Positions 51,257-64,000 of a stretch of 64,000 nucleotides of DNA are shown here, piece by piece. A program made the position numbers and the translations under genes. Position 1 is the stretch's first letter. Each line of letters starts with the position of its first letter. Below the pieces are notes generated by a model, which worked only from the letters and a program-made list of their open reading frames with translations, searched no databases and was not told the origin of the DNA. Source of the stretch: Burkholderiaceae bacterium. GTDB taxonomy: Bacteria > Pseudomonadota > Gammaproteobacteria > Burkholderiales > Burkholderiaceae_C. The stretch spans positions 248,001-312,000 of the forward strand of contig CAKKRJ010000007.1 in assembly GCA_919902775.1 (NCBI GenBank), given 5' to 3'.

Positions 51257-52669
51257 TCACTTGCCGATGCAAAAACTCGAAAAAATCACGCCCAGCAAAT
51301 CGTCGGCGCTGAACTCGCCCGTGATCTCGTTCAGCGCGTTTTGCGCCAGCCGCAATTCTTCCGCCAGCAGGTCCAGGTTTTGCGCTTGTGCCGCCAGGTG
51401 CGTATCGGCTATTTCCAGGTGCTCGCGCACCCGGTGCAGTGCTTGAACATGGCGTTCACGGGCAATGAACAGGCCTTCGCTGGCCTGCTGCCAACCGGCT
51501 TGTTGCAGCAATTGCTGGCGCAGGGCCTGCAGCCCTTCGCCCGTGCGTGCAGACAGGGTCAGGCCGGTGCGCTGTGCCGTTGGGCTGGCAGCATCGGCCT
51601 TGTTCCACACATCGATCACCGCCACGCTCGCAGGCAAGCGCGCTTGCAGGGCGGCGGCGATGTCGGCATCGGCCTGGTCATGATCGGCTTGGCCCAGGCG
51701 CGTCAGGTCGTGCAAGAACAGCACCGCGTCGGCATTTTCGATCTGGCCCCAGGCACGCGCGATGCCGATTTGTTCCACTTCGTCCACGCCCTCGCCATCG
51801 CGCAGTCCGGCCGTGTCGATCACATGCAGTGGCACACCTTCGATCTGGATGGTCTGTTGCACCACATCGCGGGTGGTGCCCGCAATGGGTGTGACGATGG
51901 CCAGCTCGGCCCCGGCCAGTGCGTTGAGCAGTGAGCTTTTGCCCGCGTTGGGTTGCCCGGCAATCACCACCTTGATGCCTTCGCGGAGCAGTGCGCCTTG
52001 CCGGGCTTTGCCCAGCACCGTCATCAAGGCCGCTTGCAGCCGGGTCAATTGTCCTTGGGCATCGGCTTTTTGCAGGAAGTCGATCTCTTCTTCGGGGAAA
52101 TCCAGCGTGGCCTCGACCAGCATGCGCAGGTGGATCAGCGCATCGCGCAGCACATGGATTTCTTTGGAAAAGTCGCCTGCCAATGAGCGGCTGGCGCTGC
52201 GTGCGGCGGCTTCGGTGCTGGCGTCGATCAGGTCGGCAATCGCTTCGGCCTGGGCCAGGTCGATCTTGTCGTTCAGAAAGGCGCGCTCGGAAAATTCACC
52301 CGGCTGTGCGACACGCAAGCCGGTCAGACGCGGCTGTCCTGTGGCGGGGTCGGTCTCGGCGGCTGCTTGCAGGCAGCGCGCCACCAGCAACTGCAACACC
52401 ACCGGGCCGCCGTGGGCTTGCAGCTCCAGCACGTCTTCGCCGGTGAACGAGTGTGGTGCCACAAAGTGCAGCGCCAGGCCATGGTCGATCGGGCTGCCAT
52501 CGGCATCGGCAAGGGGCAAGTAGGTCGCTTCGCGCGGCTTCAGGTTGCGCCCGCACAGGGCCTGGATCAGCGATGACAGCTTGTGGCCCGACACCCGCAC
52601 GATGCCCACGGCACCGCGACCGGGTGCGGTGGCAATGGCAACGATGGGTTCTTGGTGTCTGGCGAGCAT
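51257..52669 (-). CDS. mnmE: tRNA uridine-5-carboxymethylaminomethyl modification GTPase MnmE
   Basis: A 470-residue GTPase. It has the N-terminal formyl-tetrahydrofolate domain, the G1 motif GQPNAGKSS at about 238-246, TTRD and DTAGLRD switch motifs, and the diagnostic C-terminal CIGK. With MnmG it modifies U34 in tRNAs. It follows yidC in the minus-strand origin cluster after 109 bases; that gap has a CCCCGGG-type hairpin at 52700-52718 without a T-tract. Confidence 0.96.
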   Translation of the reverse strand: MLARHQEPIVAIATAPGRGAVGIVRVSGHKLSSLIQALCGRNLKPREATYLPLADADGSPIDHGLALHFVAPHSFTGEDVLELQAHGGPVVLQLLVARCLQAAAETDPATGQPRLTGLRVAQPGEFSERAFLNDKIDLAQAEAIADLIDASTEAAARSASRSLAGDFSKEIHVLRDALIHLRMLVEATLDFPEEEIDFLQKADAQGQLTRLQAALMTVLGKARQGALLREGIKVVIAGQPNAGKSSLLNALAGAELAIVTPIAGTTRDVVQQTIQIEGVPLHVIDTAGLRDGEGVDEVEQIGIARAWGQIENADAVLFLHDLTRLGQADHDQADADIAAALQARLPASVAVIDVWNKADAASPTAQRTGLTLSARTGEGLQALRQQLLQQAGWQQASEGLFIARERHVQALHRVREHLEIADTHLAAQAQNLDLLAEELRLAQNALNEITGEFSADDLLGVIFSSFCIGK

Positions 52670-52778
52670 GTCAGCGTGAAATGAAGCGGAGGGGAATCAC
52701 CCCGGGCTAGTCCCGGGGCTCATGCTGGCTCGGGCATGCACGCCGAAGCCAGTCCGGCATGGCATGCGCTGCGGTGGC

Positions 52779-54464
52779 TCAGTTGAACTTGGGCAGGTTG
52801 AACTGCGGTGGCACGCCCATGCGGGTGTTGATGACCCATTGCTGGGCAATCGACAAGATGTTGTTCGTGATCCAGTACAGCACCAGGCCGGCAGGGAAGA
52901 AGAAGAACATGACGCTGAACACCAGCGGCATGATCCACATCATCTTGGCTTGCATCGGGTCGGGTGGCGCGGGGTTGAGCGCGGTCTGCAGCAAGGTCGT
53001 CAGTGTCATCACCACGGGCAGGATGAAGAACGGATCAGGTGCCGACAGGTCATGAATCCAGCCCACCCAGGGGGCGTTGCGCATCTCGACGCTGGACAGC
53101 AGCACCCAGTACAAAGCAATGAACACGGGAATCTGGATCATGATCGGGAAGCAGCCACCCATGGGGTTGACTTTTTCTTCGCGGTAGATCTTCATCATCT
53201 CCTGCTGCATTTTTTGCGGATCGTTTTTCAGGCGTTCACGCATGTCCATGATCTTGGGGTTGATGGCTTTCATCTTGGCCATGCTCGAATAGGCCTTGGC
53301 ATTGAGCCAGTAAAAAGCGATCTTGAGCAACAGCACCAGCGCCACGATCGACCAGCCCCAGTTCTGGATGAAGTTGAACAGCTTGTCCAACAGCCAGTAC
53401 AAAGGTTTGGACAACATGGCCAGCCAGCCGTAGTCCTTCACCAGGTCCAGGCCGGGGGCCAGGGCTTCAAGGACTTTTTCTTCTTGCGGACCGCTGAACA
53501 GCTGGGTGCTCACGGTTTTGGATTGGCCGGGGGCCAAGTCGGCCACGGGCGTGATCATGCCCACGGCGTACAAGTTGGTGTCCACCTTGCGCACGAAGTT
53601 TTCGCGCTGAATGCCATCGGCCAGCAACCAGGCGGTTGCAAAGTAATGCTGCACCATGGCCACATAGCCGTTGGGCGAGGTCTTGTCGATGTCGGCTTTG
53701 TTCTTCTCGATGTCGCTGAATTCGACCTTGTGGTACTTTTTGGCTTCGGTGTAAACAGCCGGGCCGGTGAAGGTGGAATAGAAGGACGATTCGCCTGCGG
53801 GCTTGTTGCCATCGCGCACCAGTTGCAGATACAGCTGGGGTGCCACGGTGGTGGTGCCGGCGTTGACCACTTCATGCTTGACGCCGATGGCATAGCTGCC
53901 ACGTTGCAAGGTGTAGGTCTTGACCAGTTTCACGCCGTTTTGCACGTCTGACTCAAAGCGCAGGGTCAATTCGTTTTGGCCATCTTTCAGGCTGCGCTCG
54001 CCGCTGAACTTCATGGGCGATTTGTGGGTCGGGAAATCGCCACCAATCAAGCCGGTTTGGGCCGTGTAGACGCGGCTGCTGCTTTGGTCCAGCAAGACAA
54101 AAGGCTTGTTGGTTTCCAGAAAGTCAGCGTGCCGGGTGAACTCGGTGCGCACCAGGGTACCGCCTTCGGTGTCAAAGCTGAGCTTGAGCACGTCGGTGGC
54201 CACCTCGATTTTTTCGCGTGGTGCAGCCAAAGCCGCAGGTGCAGACGAGGGCACCTGTGCAGGGGTGGCCGCAGCCGCTGCAGGCGACGCCGAAGGCACG
54301 CCACTGGCGCTGGCCGCAGGGGCTGCCGCCTGTGCCGAGGCCGTGGCGCCAGGCTTGGGGAAGAAGGTGGCTTTTTGGCCGTTGTAAAGTTGCCATTGGT
54401 CCCACAACAGGACCATGGAAAAACCAAAAATCACCCAAAGGATGGTGCGGCGGATGTCGTTCAT
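52779..54464 (-). CDS. yidC: membrane protein insertase YidC
   Basis: A 561-residue insertase. It opens with membrane helix 1 (RTILWVIFGFSMVLLWDQW), then an Ala/Pro/Ser linker, the periplasmic beta-supersandwich domain, and the 60-kDa insertase core (SIVALVLLLKIAFYWLNAKAYSSMAKMKAINP, given by its ends) with the conserved cytoplasmic coiled region and the last helices PVFIALYWVLLSSVE and FPAGLVLYWITNN. Start 54464 overlaps yidD by four bases. It inserts and folds membrane proteins with or without Sec. Confidence 0.96.
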   Translation of the reverse strand: MNDIRRTILWVIFGFSMVLLWDQWQLYNGQKATFFPKPGATASAQAAAPAASASGVPSASPAAAAATPAQVPSSAPAALAAPREKIEVATDVLKLSFDTEGGTLVRTEFTRHADFLETNKPFVLLDQSSSRVYTAQTGLIGGDFPTHKSPMKFSGERSLKDGQNELTLRFESDVQNGVKLVKTYTLQRGSYAIGVKHEVVNAGTTTVAPQLYLQLVRDGNKPAGESSFYSTFTGPAVYTEAKKYHKVEFSDIEKNKADIDKTSPNGYVAMVQHYFATAWLLADGIQRENFVRKVDTNLYAVGMITPVADLAPGQSKTVSTQLFSGPQEEKVLEALAPGLDLVKDYGWLAMLSKPLYWLLDKLFNFIQNWGWSIVALVLLLKIAFYWLNAKAYSSMAKMKAINPKIMDMRERLKNDPQKMQQEMMKIYREEKVNPMGGCFPIMIQIPVFIALYWVLLSSVEMRNAPWVGWIHDLSAPDPFFILPVVMTLTTLLQTALNPAPPDPMQAKMMWIMPLVFSVMFFFFPAGLVLYWITNNILSIAQQWVINTRMGVPPQFNLPKFN

Positions 54465-54736
54465 GGGGTCTTCTTTGACGAAGTAGGAGAAAACAAAGCA
54501 GAGAACAAGCGGGGAGCTTGTGAGGGAACGGGGTCGTGGCCACCCTTGCACCAAGGGCCACAACGCACCAGACGGTGCACGGTGAGGTAGCTGCCTGCGG
54601 CTGCGCCGTGCTGCTCCAGGGCTTGCAGGGCGTAAGCCGAGCAAGTGGGCTCAAAACGGCAGGACGAACCCAGCCAGGGACTCAGGAGCAAGCGGTAGCC
54701 GCGCACCACACCCATCAACAAACGCTGAATGATCAT
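54461..54736 (-). CDS. yidD: membrane protein insertion efficiency factor YidD
   Basis: A 91-residue protein with RLLMGVVRGYRLLLSPWLGSSCRFEPTCSAYALQAL, given by its ends, and VHRLVRCGPWCKGGHDPVP, the defining YidD signature with its cysteines. It lies between rnpA and yidC with ATGA overlaps on both sides (54733-54736 and 54461-54464). It helps YidC-dependent membrane insertion. Confidence 0.94.
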   Translation of the reverse strand: MIIQRLLMGVVRGYRLLLSPWLGSSCRFEPTCSAYALQALEQHGAAAGSYLTVHRLVRCGPWCKGGHDPVPSQAPRLFSALFSPTSSKKTP

Positions 54737-55179
54737 GCGCGCACCTCCGAGCGGATGGCGCGTTCAAACAACTGCTCCAGCTCTTGTCTGACCGCGAGTT
54801 TCAGTGGCTCCGAGGTGGCGCTGATGAATTGTTTGCGGTCAAAACCGGTGCGCAGGCGCACCACATGGGCAGCCACAGGCAGGCGATCGCCAAAGCGCTC
54901 GCTCACGTTGTAGATCTGGCGTTTGATGGCGTTGCGGGTCACCGCACGGCGCGCCCAGCGTTTGGGCACCATGGCCCCCAGCCAAACGTCGAACAAGTCA
55001 AAAAGGGCCTGCTCCGGTGAAGGTGCAGGCCCAACTTGTTCAGCAGATGCTGCGGGCTTGTCTGTGGATGGCGTCAAGGTCAGTCGGTGCAACGCAAAAT
55101 GCGCTGTGCGCGAGACCGTTCCACCCGCCAGGGCGGCCTGAAATTGTGGGCGTGTTTTCAAACGCTGCACGATGGCCAA
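54733..55179 (-). CDS. rnpA: ribonuclease P protein component
   Basis: A protein of up to 148 residues with RLKTRPQFQAALAGGTVSRTAHFALHRL near the start, given by its ends, and the RNase P signature WARRAVTRNAIKRQIYNVSERF (given by its ends). It forms RNase P with the catalytic RNA for 5' tRNA processing. The start is uncertain: TTG at 55179, or GTG at 55170 giving MQRLKTRPQF, which fits relatives better. It carries a Pro/Ala insert common in burkholderial RnpA. It is followed by rpmH's stop at 55238 on the 5' side. Confidence 0.93.
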   Translation of the reverse strand: MAIVQRLKTRPQFQAALAGGTVSRTAHFALHRLTLTPSTDKPAASAEQVGPAPSPEQALFDLFDVWLGAMVPKRWARRAVTRNAIKRQIYNVSERFGDRLPVAAHVVRLRTGFDRKQFISATSEPLKLAVRQELEQLFERAIRSEVRA

Positions 55180-55237
55180 GCCCTGGAATCAACCGCCTGC
55201 AGTGGCGTCAGGCCACAGCCAGACGGTCGAAAAGGCA

Positions 55238-55372
55238 TTAGACAGCCAGACGCTTGCGGCCTTTGGCGCGGCGTGCATTGATCACAGCGCGGCCGCCACG
55301 GGTTTTCATGCGAACCAGAAAGCCGTGGGTACGGGCGCGACGTGTCTTGGATGGTTGGTAGGTGCGTTTCAT
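55238..55372 (-). CDS. rpmH: 50S ribosomal protein L34
   Basis: A 44-residue, very basic protein, [18 protein letters not shown] at the start and [12 protein letters not shown] at the end: the conserved L34 sequence. It is the first gene of the minus-strand rpmH-rnpA-yidD-yidC-mnmE series and is divergent from dnaA across 240 bases. Confidence 0.98.
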   Translation of the reverse strand: MKRTYQPSKTRRARTHGFLVRMKTRGGRAVINARRAKGRKRLAV

Positions 55373-55537
55373 AACTCTTCCTTTGTGCCCAAGGCCATGA
55401 ATCAGCTTTGGGCGAAACCCAAGATTATCGCAAACTTTCGGCCTGCCGGCAAATAAACCATCTTTTAAAACGCAGGGTGTTTCTGCGCCCCAAGCAGAAC
55501 CGATGTGGTTTATGATGCACTGCGCGCGCTTCGTGCA

Positions 55538-55546
55538 TGTGGATAA
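55538..55546 (+). promoter_or_regulatory. DnaA box in the rpmH-dnaA gap (possible oriC part)
   Basis: TGTGGATAA is the exact complement of the DnaA consensus TTATCCACA. A weaker match, CTGTCCACA, lies near 55588-55596. An A/T-rich stretch is at 55440-55470. One perfect box suits dnaA autoregulation or part of the origin; the multiple box array of a full oriC is not evident here. Confidence 0.65.
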
Positions 55547-55612
55547 GCTCTTGATAAGCCTGATTCCGCTGCCGTATTTTCTGTCAACTGTCCACAAAAA
55601 AATAAGTACAAC

Positions 55613-57013
55613 ATGTCCGAGGGACTCAACCCAGAATTTCAGATGGATGCCGGTCAGGCTTTGTGGCAGGCTTGCGTGGACGAGCTGTCCCGCGAGTTGC
55701 CCGAACAGCAGTTCAACACCTGGATCAAACCGCTGACGGCCCAGGTCTCGGATGACCAGCAGCGGCTCACCTTGTTTGTGGCCAACCGCTTCAAGCTCGA
55801 CTGGATCCGTGCCCAATATGCGGGCCGCCTGGCCGCCATGCTGGAACGCCTTCAAGGCCATCCAGTTCAAATTGAGTTAGTGCTTACTCCTCGCGATGGC
55901 GGCATCAGGCCTGTTCGTCAATCGACGCCATCGTCGATGGAAAATGGCCCTGAACCCATCGAATTGCCCGAAGAGCCGGCGGCCAACACCTTCCGCAGTC
56001 GGCTGAACACGGCCCTCACCTTTGACAACTTGGTGGAGGGCACGGCCAACCGCATGGCGCGGGCTGCGGCCATGCATGTGTCGGGTTCACCGGGGCACTT
56101 GTACAACCCCTTGTTCATCTACGGTGGTGTGGGTTTGGGCAAGACCCACCTGATGCATGCCATCGGCAACAAACTGCTGGCGGATCGCCCGGAATCCAAG
56201 GTTCTCTACATCCATGCAGAACAGTTTGTCTCGGATGTGGTTAAAGCCTACCAGCGCAAGACATTTGACGAGTTCAAGCACCATTACCATTCGCTCGATT
56301 TGCTGCTGATCGACGATGTGCAGTTCTTCGCCAACAAAGACCGCACACAAGAAGAATTCTTCAACGCCTTTGAAGCCTTGCTGGCCAAAAAATCGCACAT
56401 TGTGATGACCAGTGACACCTACCCCAAGGGGCTGGCCGATATCCATGAGCGCTTGGTGTCCCGCTTTGATTCGGGTCTGACGGTGGCCATGGAGCCGCCG
56501 GAGCTGGAAATGCGGGTGGCGATTCTGATCAACAAGGCCATCAGCGAGGGCAGTGAAATGCCTGAGGAAGTGGCGTTTTTCGTGGCGAAAAACGTGCGCT
56601 CCAACGTGCGCGAACTCGAAGGTGCGCTGCGCAAAATTCTGGCCTATTCGCGTTTCAACCAGAAAGAAATCTCCATCCAGTTGGCCCGTGACGCCCTGCG
56701 TGATCTGCTGTCCATTCAGAACCGCCAGATCAGTGTGGAAAACATCCAGAAAACGGTGGCCGATTACTACAAGATCAAGGTCGCCGACATGTACAGCAAA
56801 AAGCGCCCGGCCAGCATTGCCCGGCCGCGCCAGATTGCCATGTACCTGGCCAAGGAAATGACGCAAAAAAGCCTGCCCGAAATTGGCGAGCTGTTTGGCG
56901 GACGTGACCACACCACCGTGTTGCACGCCGTGCGCAAGATCAACGCCGAACGCCAGCAGATGACCGAACTCAACCAGCAGTTGCATGTGTTGGAGCAGAC
57001 CCTGAAGGGTTGA
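55613..57013 (+). CDS. dnaA: chromosomal replication initiator DnaA
   Basis: A 466-residue AAA+ initiator. Domain I spans about residues 1-90, a short linker follows, the Walker A motif [10 protein letters not shown] is at 171-180, Walker B is [10 protein letters not shown], and the C-terminal DNA-binding domain shows [16 protein letters not shown]. It opens the replication origin. A DnaA box lies 67 bases upstream of its start. It heads the plus-strand dnaA-dnaN-gyrB series. Confidence 0.97.
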   Translation: MSEGLNPEFQMDAGQALWQACVDELSRELPEQQFNTWIKPLTAQVSDDQQRLTLFVANRFKLDWIRAQYAGRLAAMLERLQGHPVQIELVLTPRDGGIRPVRQSTPSSMENGPEPIELPEEPAANTFRSRLNTALTFDNLVEGTANRMARAAAMHVSGSPGHLYNPLFIYGGVGLGKTHLMHAIGNKLLADRPESKVLYIHAEQFVSDVVKAYQRKTFDEFKHHYHSLDLLLIDDVQFFANKDRTQEEFFNAFEALLAKKSHIVMTSDTYPKGLADIHERLVSRFDSGLTVAMEPPELEMRVAILINKAISEGSEMPEEVAFFVAKNVRSNVRELEGALRKILAYSRFNQKEISIQLARDALRDLLSIQNRQISVENIQKTVADYYKIKVADMYSKKRPASIARPRQIAMYLAKEMTQKSLPEIGELFGGRDHTTVLHAVRKINAERQQMTELNQQLHVLEQTLKG

Positions 57014-57164
57014 TGCTGCATGAGCCTGCACTTGCGCCCGGTTTTGAGCAATTTGACCCGTCTGGCGGCCGTTTTGAGGTCAAAAACCAGCGAAAATGCA
57101 CATTGTTGTCAAAGTCACGCCCAGCCTTGGGCTGTGGCGTGAAAATCACCAAAGGTAGACACCC

Positions 57165-60961
<3,797 letters not shown>

Positions 60962-61012
60962 GGCTGTAGGTTCTCAAAAGTCGTGCAAATTTTCTCAACT
61001 TTGCAAATAACC

Positions 61013-61038
61013 AAAAGCCCGGAACTCCGGGCTTTTTT
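61013..61038 (+). terminator. terminator after gyrB
   Basis: GCCCGG and CCGGGC pair around the loop AACT, preceded by AAAA and followed by TTTTTT, 52 bases after the gyrB stop. A strong intrinsic terminator that may also work on the minus strand against the convergent gene. Confidence 0.85.
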
Positions 61039-61164
61039 GTGACTGTAAAAAGTAAGACCGCTATAGGCTGAGTGCTGTCTGTCAGATCTAAACGTCGAGA
61101 GACTGCTCCCCGCGAAACGTGACGTTGACTGTTGTCCAGGACTTGCGAAGATGGCGCCCACATA

Positions 61165-63999
61165 TCAGTCGAAGCGATCGCGCTCTTCGTTGATTTCTTC
61201 TCTTTGAATCTCCCGGTCGAGTCGTTCGATCTCGGTTTCTATCCATTGCGCGACCTGAAAATCGAATCCCGCTGCAAGCCAGCGCCGCAGGATGTCTCTC
61301 TGATGCTTCAGATATTGGCTCATCGGACCTACCCATGACCCAGTGTGGAATGATGCGCTTATCTCGGAACGTACGCCATCAATATGCCCATAGCGTGTCA
61401 ACAATTGCCGAGTCAGACTTCCGCCGCCTTCATCATCGAGCGTAGGAAGCGCTGCATGCGCGATCAGAGCAGCTCGGCCGTCGGGATCGGACTCGATCCA
61501 ATCTAAGATGCTGCTCTCCGGAAGGTCTGCAATGGGGCCGCGCTGCACACCCTTCCCCAACGGACGGATGCCACCCTTCAGCCAGTCGCACACGTCGCTC
61601 CTCCATTTCGGCAATGCAGCCTCGAAGTGCTTTGCAGTGACCTGCCAGGCGCCTTTAGCATCGATACTGACCAACTCATTGCTTAATGCTTCGATGTCAT
61701 GGTCATAGCTCAGCTGGTATACCTCTTCCATGGTAGTGAGGATTGCATCGAGCAAGGGCGCTGCAAATTCAGCATTGGATTTGACCAACCTTGAGCAAAC
61801 GCGTTTCCAATTAAACCCAAAGGATTGTCCTGGGTGTCGTAAAAGGGGAATCGTATGTCGCGCGACATCGAAGGCGAAGTCTGGGCCGCAGGGCATGTGT
61901 CGCTCCGACGACATGGAACTCATCAACCCAATCAGCAGCTGCAGAGCTTCCGGCATCTCTCGCTGTCGAATTAGCCTGAATAGGCGCTCTGCTTTTTCTG
62001 TTGGCACTGAATCCAACGCCATGCCGAACTGCAACGCCCCAAACGGCGTAGGCTCGATCCATTTTTTCTCAAGGGCATCGAGACAGCGGTTGAATGCGTT
62101 TTCGTTGTAGGCGGATCGCAGAGTCATCTCCGCGCCCAGGATAGCCGTATCGCTGCTGTTCAGCATCTCTAGATGCCACAACTCAAACTGCTCGAATGAC
62201 TGTGCTTTGATGCCAGTCAAATAGCCGTGCAGACAGGTGACGTTGCCGCAACTCCGAGCGATGTCTGTGAGCAAAGGAAGCAGGACGCGCTGCACGTCGC
62301 TCGCAGCTAGTTGCTCCCCGAAATTCCAAAGCGCTGGGCCATGACTCAATGGGGTCAGAAGGTGAGAAATCTCACTCAGGCGATCCGGGTTCGCCGCGAC
62401 TCGTCGCGCGAGCGCTGCAACCAGCGTCTTTGCATGGGAAGCCGGCCGATCACGCCGATCTCGATACTCTTCCTCCCACTCAAGCCAATCAACATCAAGG
62501 ACGTATCTCTGGAAACGGCTGGTCAGATCCTGGCGCGCATACCGGCGGGCGAGACGCTTGATTCGAATCCCTATTTCACGGCGCTGCTCGTCCTCGCAAT
62601 ATTCCGTCCAGTGCCAAAAAAACTTGTTCAGCTGGCTTGGGATCATGGCGCTGTCGGAGGCTAGTTTCTCCAGTACCTGCAGGGCAAGCTCTGTGCATGG
62701 TGGAGTGCGGATCTGATGTTCGACTGCTTTGAGCAGCGCCGAACAGACTTGCGGTCGGAGGGCTGCAGGCCAAGCCGAAGTCTCGTTGATCAGGGTTTGG
62801 AAGTATAAAAGGTGTGCCTGCCGCCATTCGCCGTAAGTTGATGGAATCCAAAGCTTGGCTCGCTCCTGTAGCCCTTGGTATTCCGGCCCCACAGTTCGAA
62901 AGCCCATACCGCGCGTGTCCAAGGCCGAGTCCAGTATCTTCAAACTGAGCAGACGTTCAGCATCGGTGCTTCCTCTCAGGAGCGCAAGCAAGGCCGGCAG
63001 CCTTTGCTCCGGACTCGCCTCGGTCGCAGCGGCTTCGGGACCAATGCGAAACAGGCTCACCAGTGTGCCAGTCGAATTATTGGAAAAGTCGGCGTTCTCA
63101 TTGACAGCAAGCCGGGACAGCAGGCCTAAGGCCCGCACTGTTAGCAGCGGCCAAACAGCAATCTTCTCAAGTGCCCAGACGATGTTCTGGCGGTCTGACT
63201 TGAACTCCGCAAGATCGGCGTCAGGCCAGTTGCCGATCGTGCTCTCAAGCAGACGTAGGACAGCAGAGGAATTGGCCTCAGCGAGCGTCGACAGGAATCG
63301 CGATCCGGTCGACGAGGTCAGCATGTCGCGAGAGGAAAAGACGCCGTCTGGCTTAAGAATCTCGTCAACAACGAATGCTGTGTCTTTGCCGCCAGCGAAT
63401 CTGAATTTGTTCAAAAACCAGGCATGGAGCGATGAAGGCATGGATTCGAAGGTGGCTACAAAGTCGAACCCGCGCCCATAGCGTGTCCAGAACTGTTTCC
63501 AAAGGAAGATGTGAAGCGCCTTGGGTACAAAAAACAGCGTCGTGCTGCCTTGCAGGACGCGTCGAGCCCGAAGACTCTGGACAATCTCTTGAAATCGGGC
63601 CCAGCCGATCGTTGGATCAACCTTGTGAATCAACTGCGCGACGTAGGTGGCCTCATCTGATACGGGATCTTCAAATCCGAACCGGCTGAACAAGGCGAGG
63701 TGGTGAGCCACACAGTCGACTTGTCGTGACGTCGCATCCTCTTGCGTGCCATATCCGTGCAAGAACCGAGTCCACAGCGGAACCGTCGCCGGCGGACGTA
63801 GCAAATCAGTGGGATTTGCATGAAGATTCTCTGCAACGGCATGTGCAACTCGTGGAGAGCCCTCGCAGATGGTGACCCAACGATCAAGGCCTTGGGATTC
63901 TCCGACCTGGTCGGCCAGGATGCTCCTGATGGTTTCGTCTGGAAGGCGGGGGACCTGCAGGCGGAGAATTTCGTCGTCGTGACTTTCATCACGCCCATG
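61165..63999 (-). CDS. large STAND-NTPase-like/helical-repeat protein, 5' end outside window
   Basis: The last 944 residues of a large protein; the frame is open from the window edge to its stop at 61165 with no start needed. The edge part reads as the end of a STAND-type ATPase module: DDEILRLQVPRLPDETIRSI, then VTICEGSPRVAHAVAENL, which resembles the GxP sensor motif (GNPLA-like) after the NB-ARC/NACHT core. The remaining 850 residues are helical, Leu- and Trp-rich and repeat-like (HEAT/TPR style) with no catalytic motif, ending in a charged ERLDREIQREEINEERDRF. Base composition is clearly lower in GC than gyrB. It could be an Avs-type or other STAND anti-phage protein; the family cannot be settled without the missing N-terminus. 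Confidence 0.6.
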   Translation of the reverse strand, partial: HGRDESHDDEILRLQVPRLPDETIRSILADQVGESQGLDRWVTICEGSPRVAHAVAENLHANPTDLLRPPATVPLWTRFLHGYGTQEDATSRQVDCVAHHLALFSRFGFEDPVSDEATYVAQLIHKVDPTIGWARFQEIVQSLRARRVLQGSTTLFFVPKALHIFLWKQFWTRYGRGFDFVATFESMPSSLHAWFLNKFRFAGGKDTAFVVDEILKPDGVFSSRDMLTSSTGSRFLSTLAEANSSAVLRLLESTIGNWPDADLAEFKSDRQNIVWALEKIAVWPLLTVRALGLLSRLAVNENADFSNNSTGTLVSLFRIGPEAAATEASPEQRLPALLALLRGSTDAERLLSLKILDSALDTRGMGFRTVGPEYQGLQERAKLWIPSTYGEWRQAHLLYFQTLINETSAWPAALRPQVCSALLKAVEHQIRTPPCTELALQVLEKLASDSAMIPSQLNKFFWHWTEYCEDEQRREIGIRIKRLARRYARQDLTSRFQRYVLDVDWLEWEEEYRDRRDRPASHAKTLVAALARRVAANPDRLSEISHLLTPLSHGPALWNFGEQLAASDVQRVLLPLLTDIARSCGNVTCLHGYLTGIKAQSFEQFELWHLEMLNSSDTAILGAEMTLRSAYNENAFNRCLDALEKKWIEPTPFGALQFGMALDSVPTEKAERLFRLIRQREMPEALQLLIGLMSSMSSERHMPCGPDFAFDVARHTIPLLRHPGQSFGFNWKRVCSRLVKSNAEFAAPLLDAILTTMEEVYQLSYDHDIEALSNELVSIDAKGAWQVTAKHFEAALPKWRSDVCDWLKGGIRPLGKGVQRGPIADLPESSILDWIESDPDGRAALIAHAALPTLDDEGGGSLTRQLLTRYGHIDGVRSEISASFHTGSWVGPMSQYLKHQRDILRRWLAAGFDFQVAQWIETEIERLDREIQREEINEERDRFD

Positions 64000-64000
64000 A

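Noticed and set aside
52700..52718. CCCCGGG-CTAGT-CCCGGGG hairpin between yidC and mnmE
   Set aside because: No T-run on either strand; it may be structural but evidence for termination is lacking.
57014..57164. dnaA-dnaN gap as oriC
   Set aside because: No DnaA box or A/T-rich unwinding stretch could be found there.

Overview
The window is a piece of bacterial chromosome that looks like a member of the Burkholderiales, most likely the Comamonadaceae. This is inferred from the high GC content, the Bug-type (tripartite tricarboxylate) and TRAP solute-binding proteins, the metX-metW pair, and the gene order mnmE-yidC-yidD-rnpA-rpmH // dnaA-dnaN-gyrB. That last block is the classic replication-origin neighbourhood, so the window spans the region around the chromosome origin. 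Species cannot be read from the sequence alone.

Layout. 1-6660: end of rsmE, an MFS transporter, an M20 dipeptidase coupled to a lysophospholipase-like hydrolase, a MobA-like nucleotidyltransferase, hydroxypyruvate isomerase and a LysR regulator. 6763-13159: an SDR and a pirin, then a LysR gene heading a cluster of CaiB-type CoA-transferase, HMG-CoA-lyase-like enzyme, glyoxalase-fold protein and Bug binding protein, which reads as uptake, CoA activation and cleavage of an organic acid. 13210-20023: a DctS/DctR-like two-component system facing a TRAP transporter that has two tandem DctP genes and a terminator between dctP and dctQ. 20080-25904: a universal stress protein, two YceI proteins with cytochrome b561 and a DODA-type dioxygenase, then a LysR regulator and succinate-semialdehyde dehydrogenase. 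26020-28654: remnants of two broken genes, then an FAD monooxygenase with its DUF2783 partner. 28828-38598: a long minus-strand catabolic cluster containing the kynurenine pathway (kynB, kynA, kynU), a sulfatase, a Bug protein, an M20 amidohydrolase, an FAD-linked oxidase and a B3/4-domain protein, with a divergent MarR regulator. 38842-46838: a second Usp, a decayed IS30 transposase, a PRPP-synthetase/phosphorylase pair, metW-metX under a SAM-II riboswitch, amtB and a glycine-rich RNA-binding protein. 46975-52669: lptC-kdsC-kdsD (LPS and Kdo synthesis), a Kef-type antiporter and mnmE. 52779-60961: the origin-region housekeeping genes. 61165-end: a low-GC, 5'-incomplete gene for a large STAND-like/helical-repeat protein, probably the edge of a genomic island.

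A family of short palindromic REP/BIME-like repeats (hairpins closed by GTGGGAG and GAA) lies at five places (4635, 28131, 28674, 32305, 42729), once inside a coding sequence. The candidates most worth following up are the STAND-like gene beside gyrB, the REP repeats including the in-frame copy, the SAM-II riboswitch with terminator before metX, the short Prs plus AMP/thymidine phosphorylase pair, and the kynurenine operon carrying a sulfatase.
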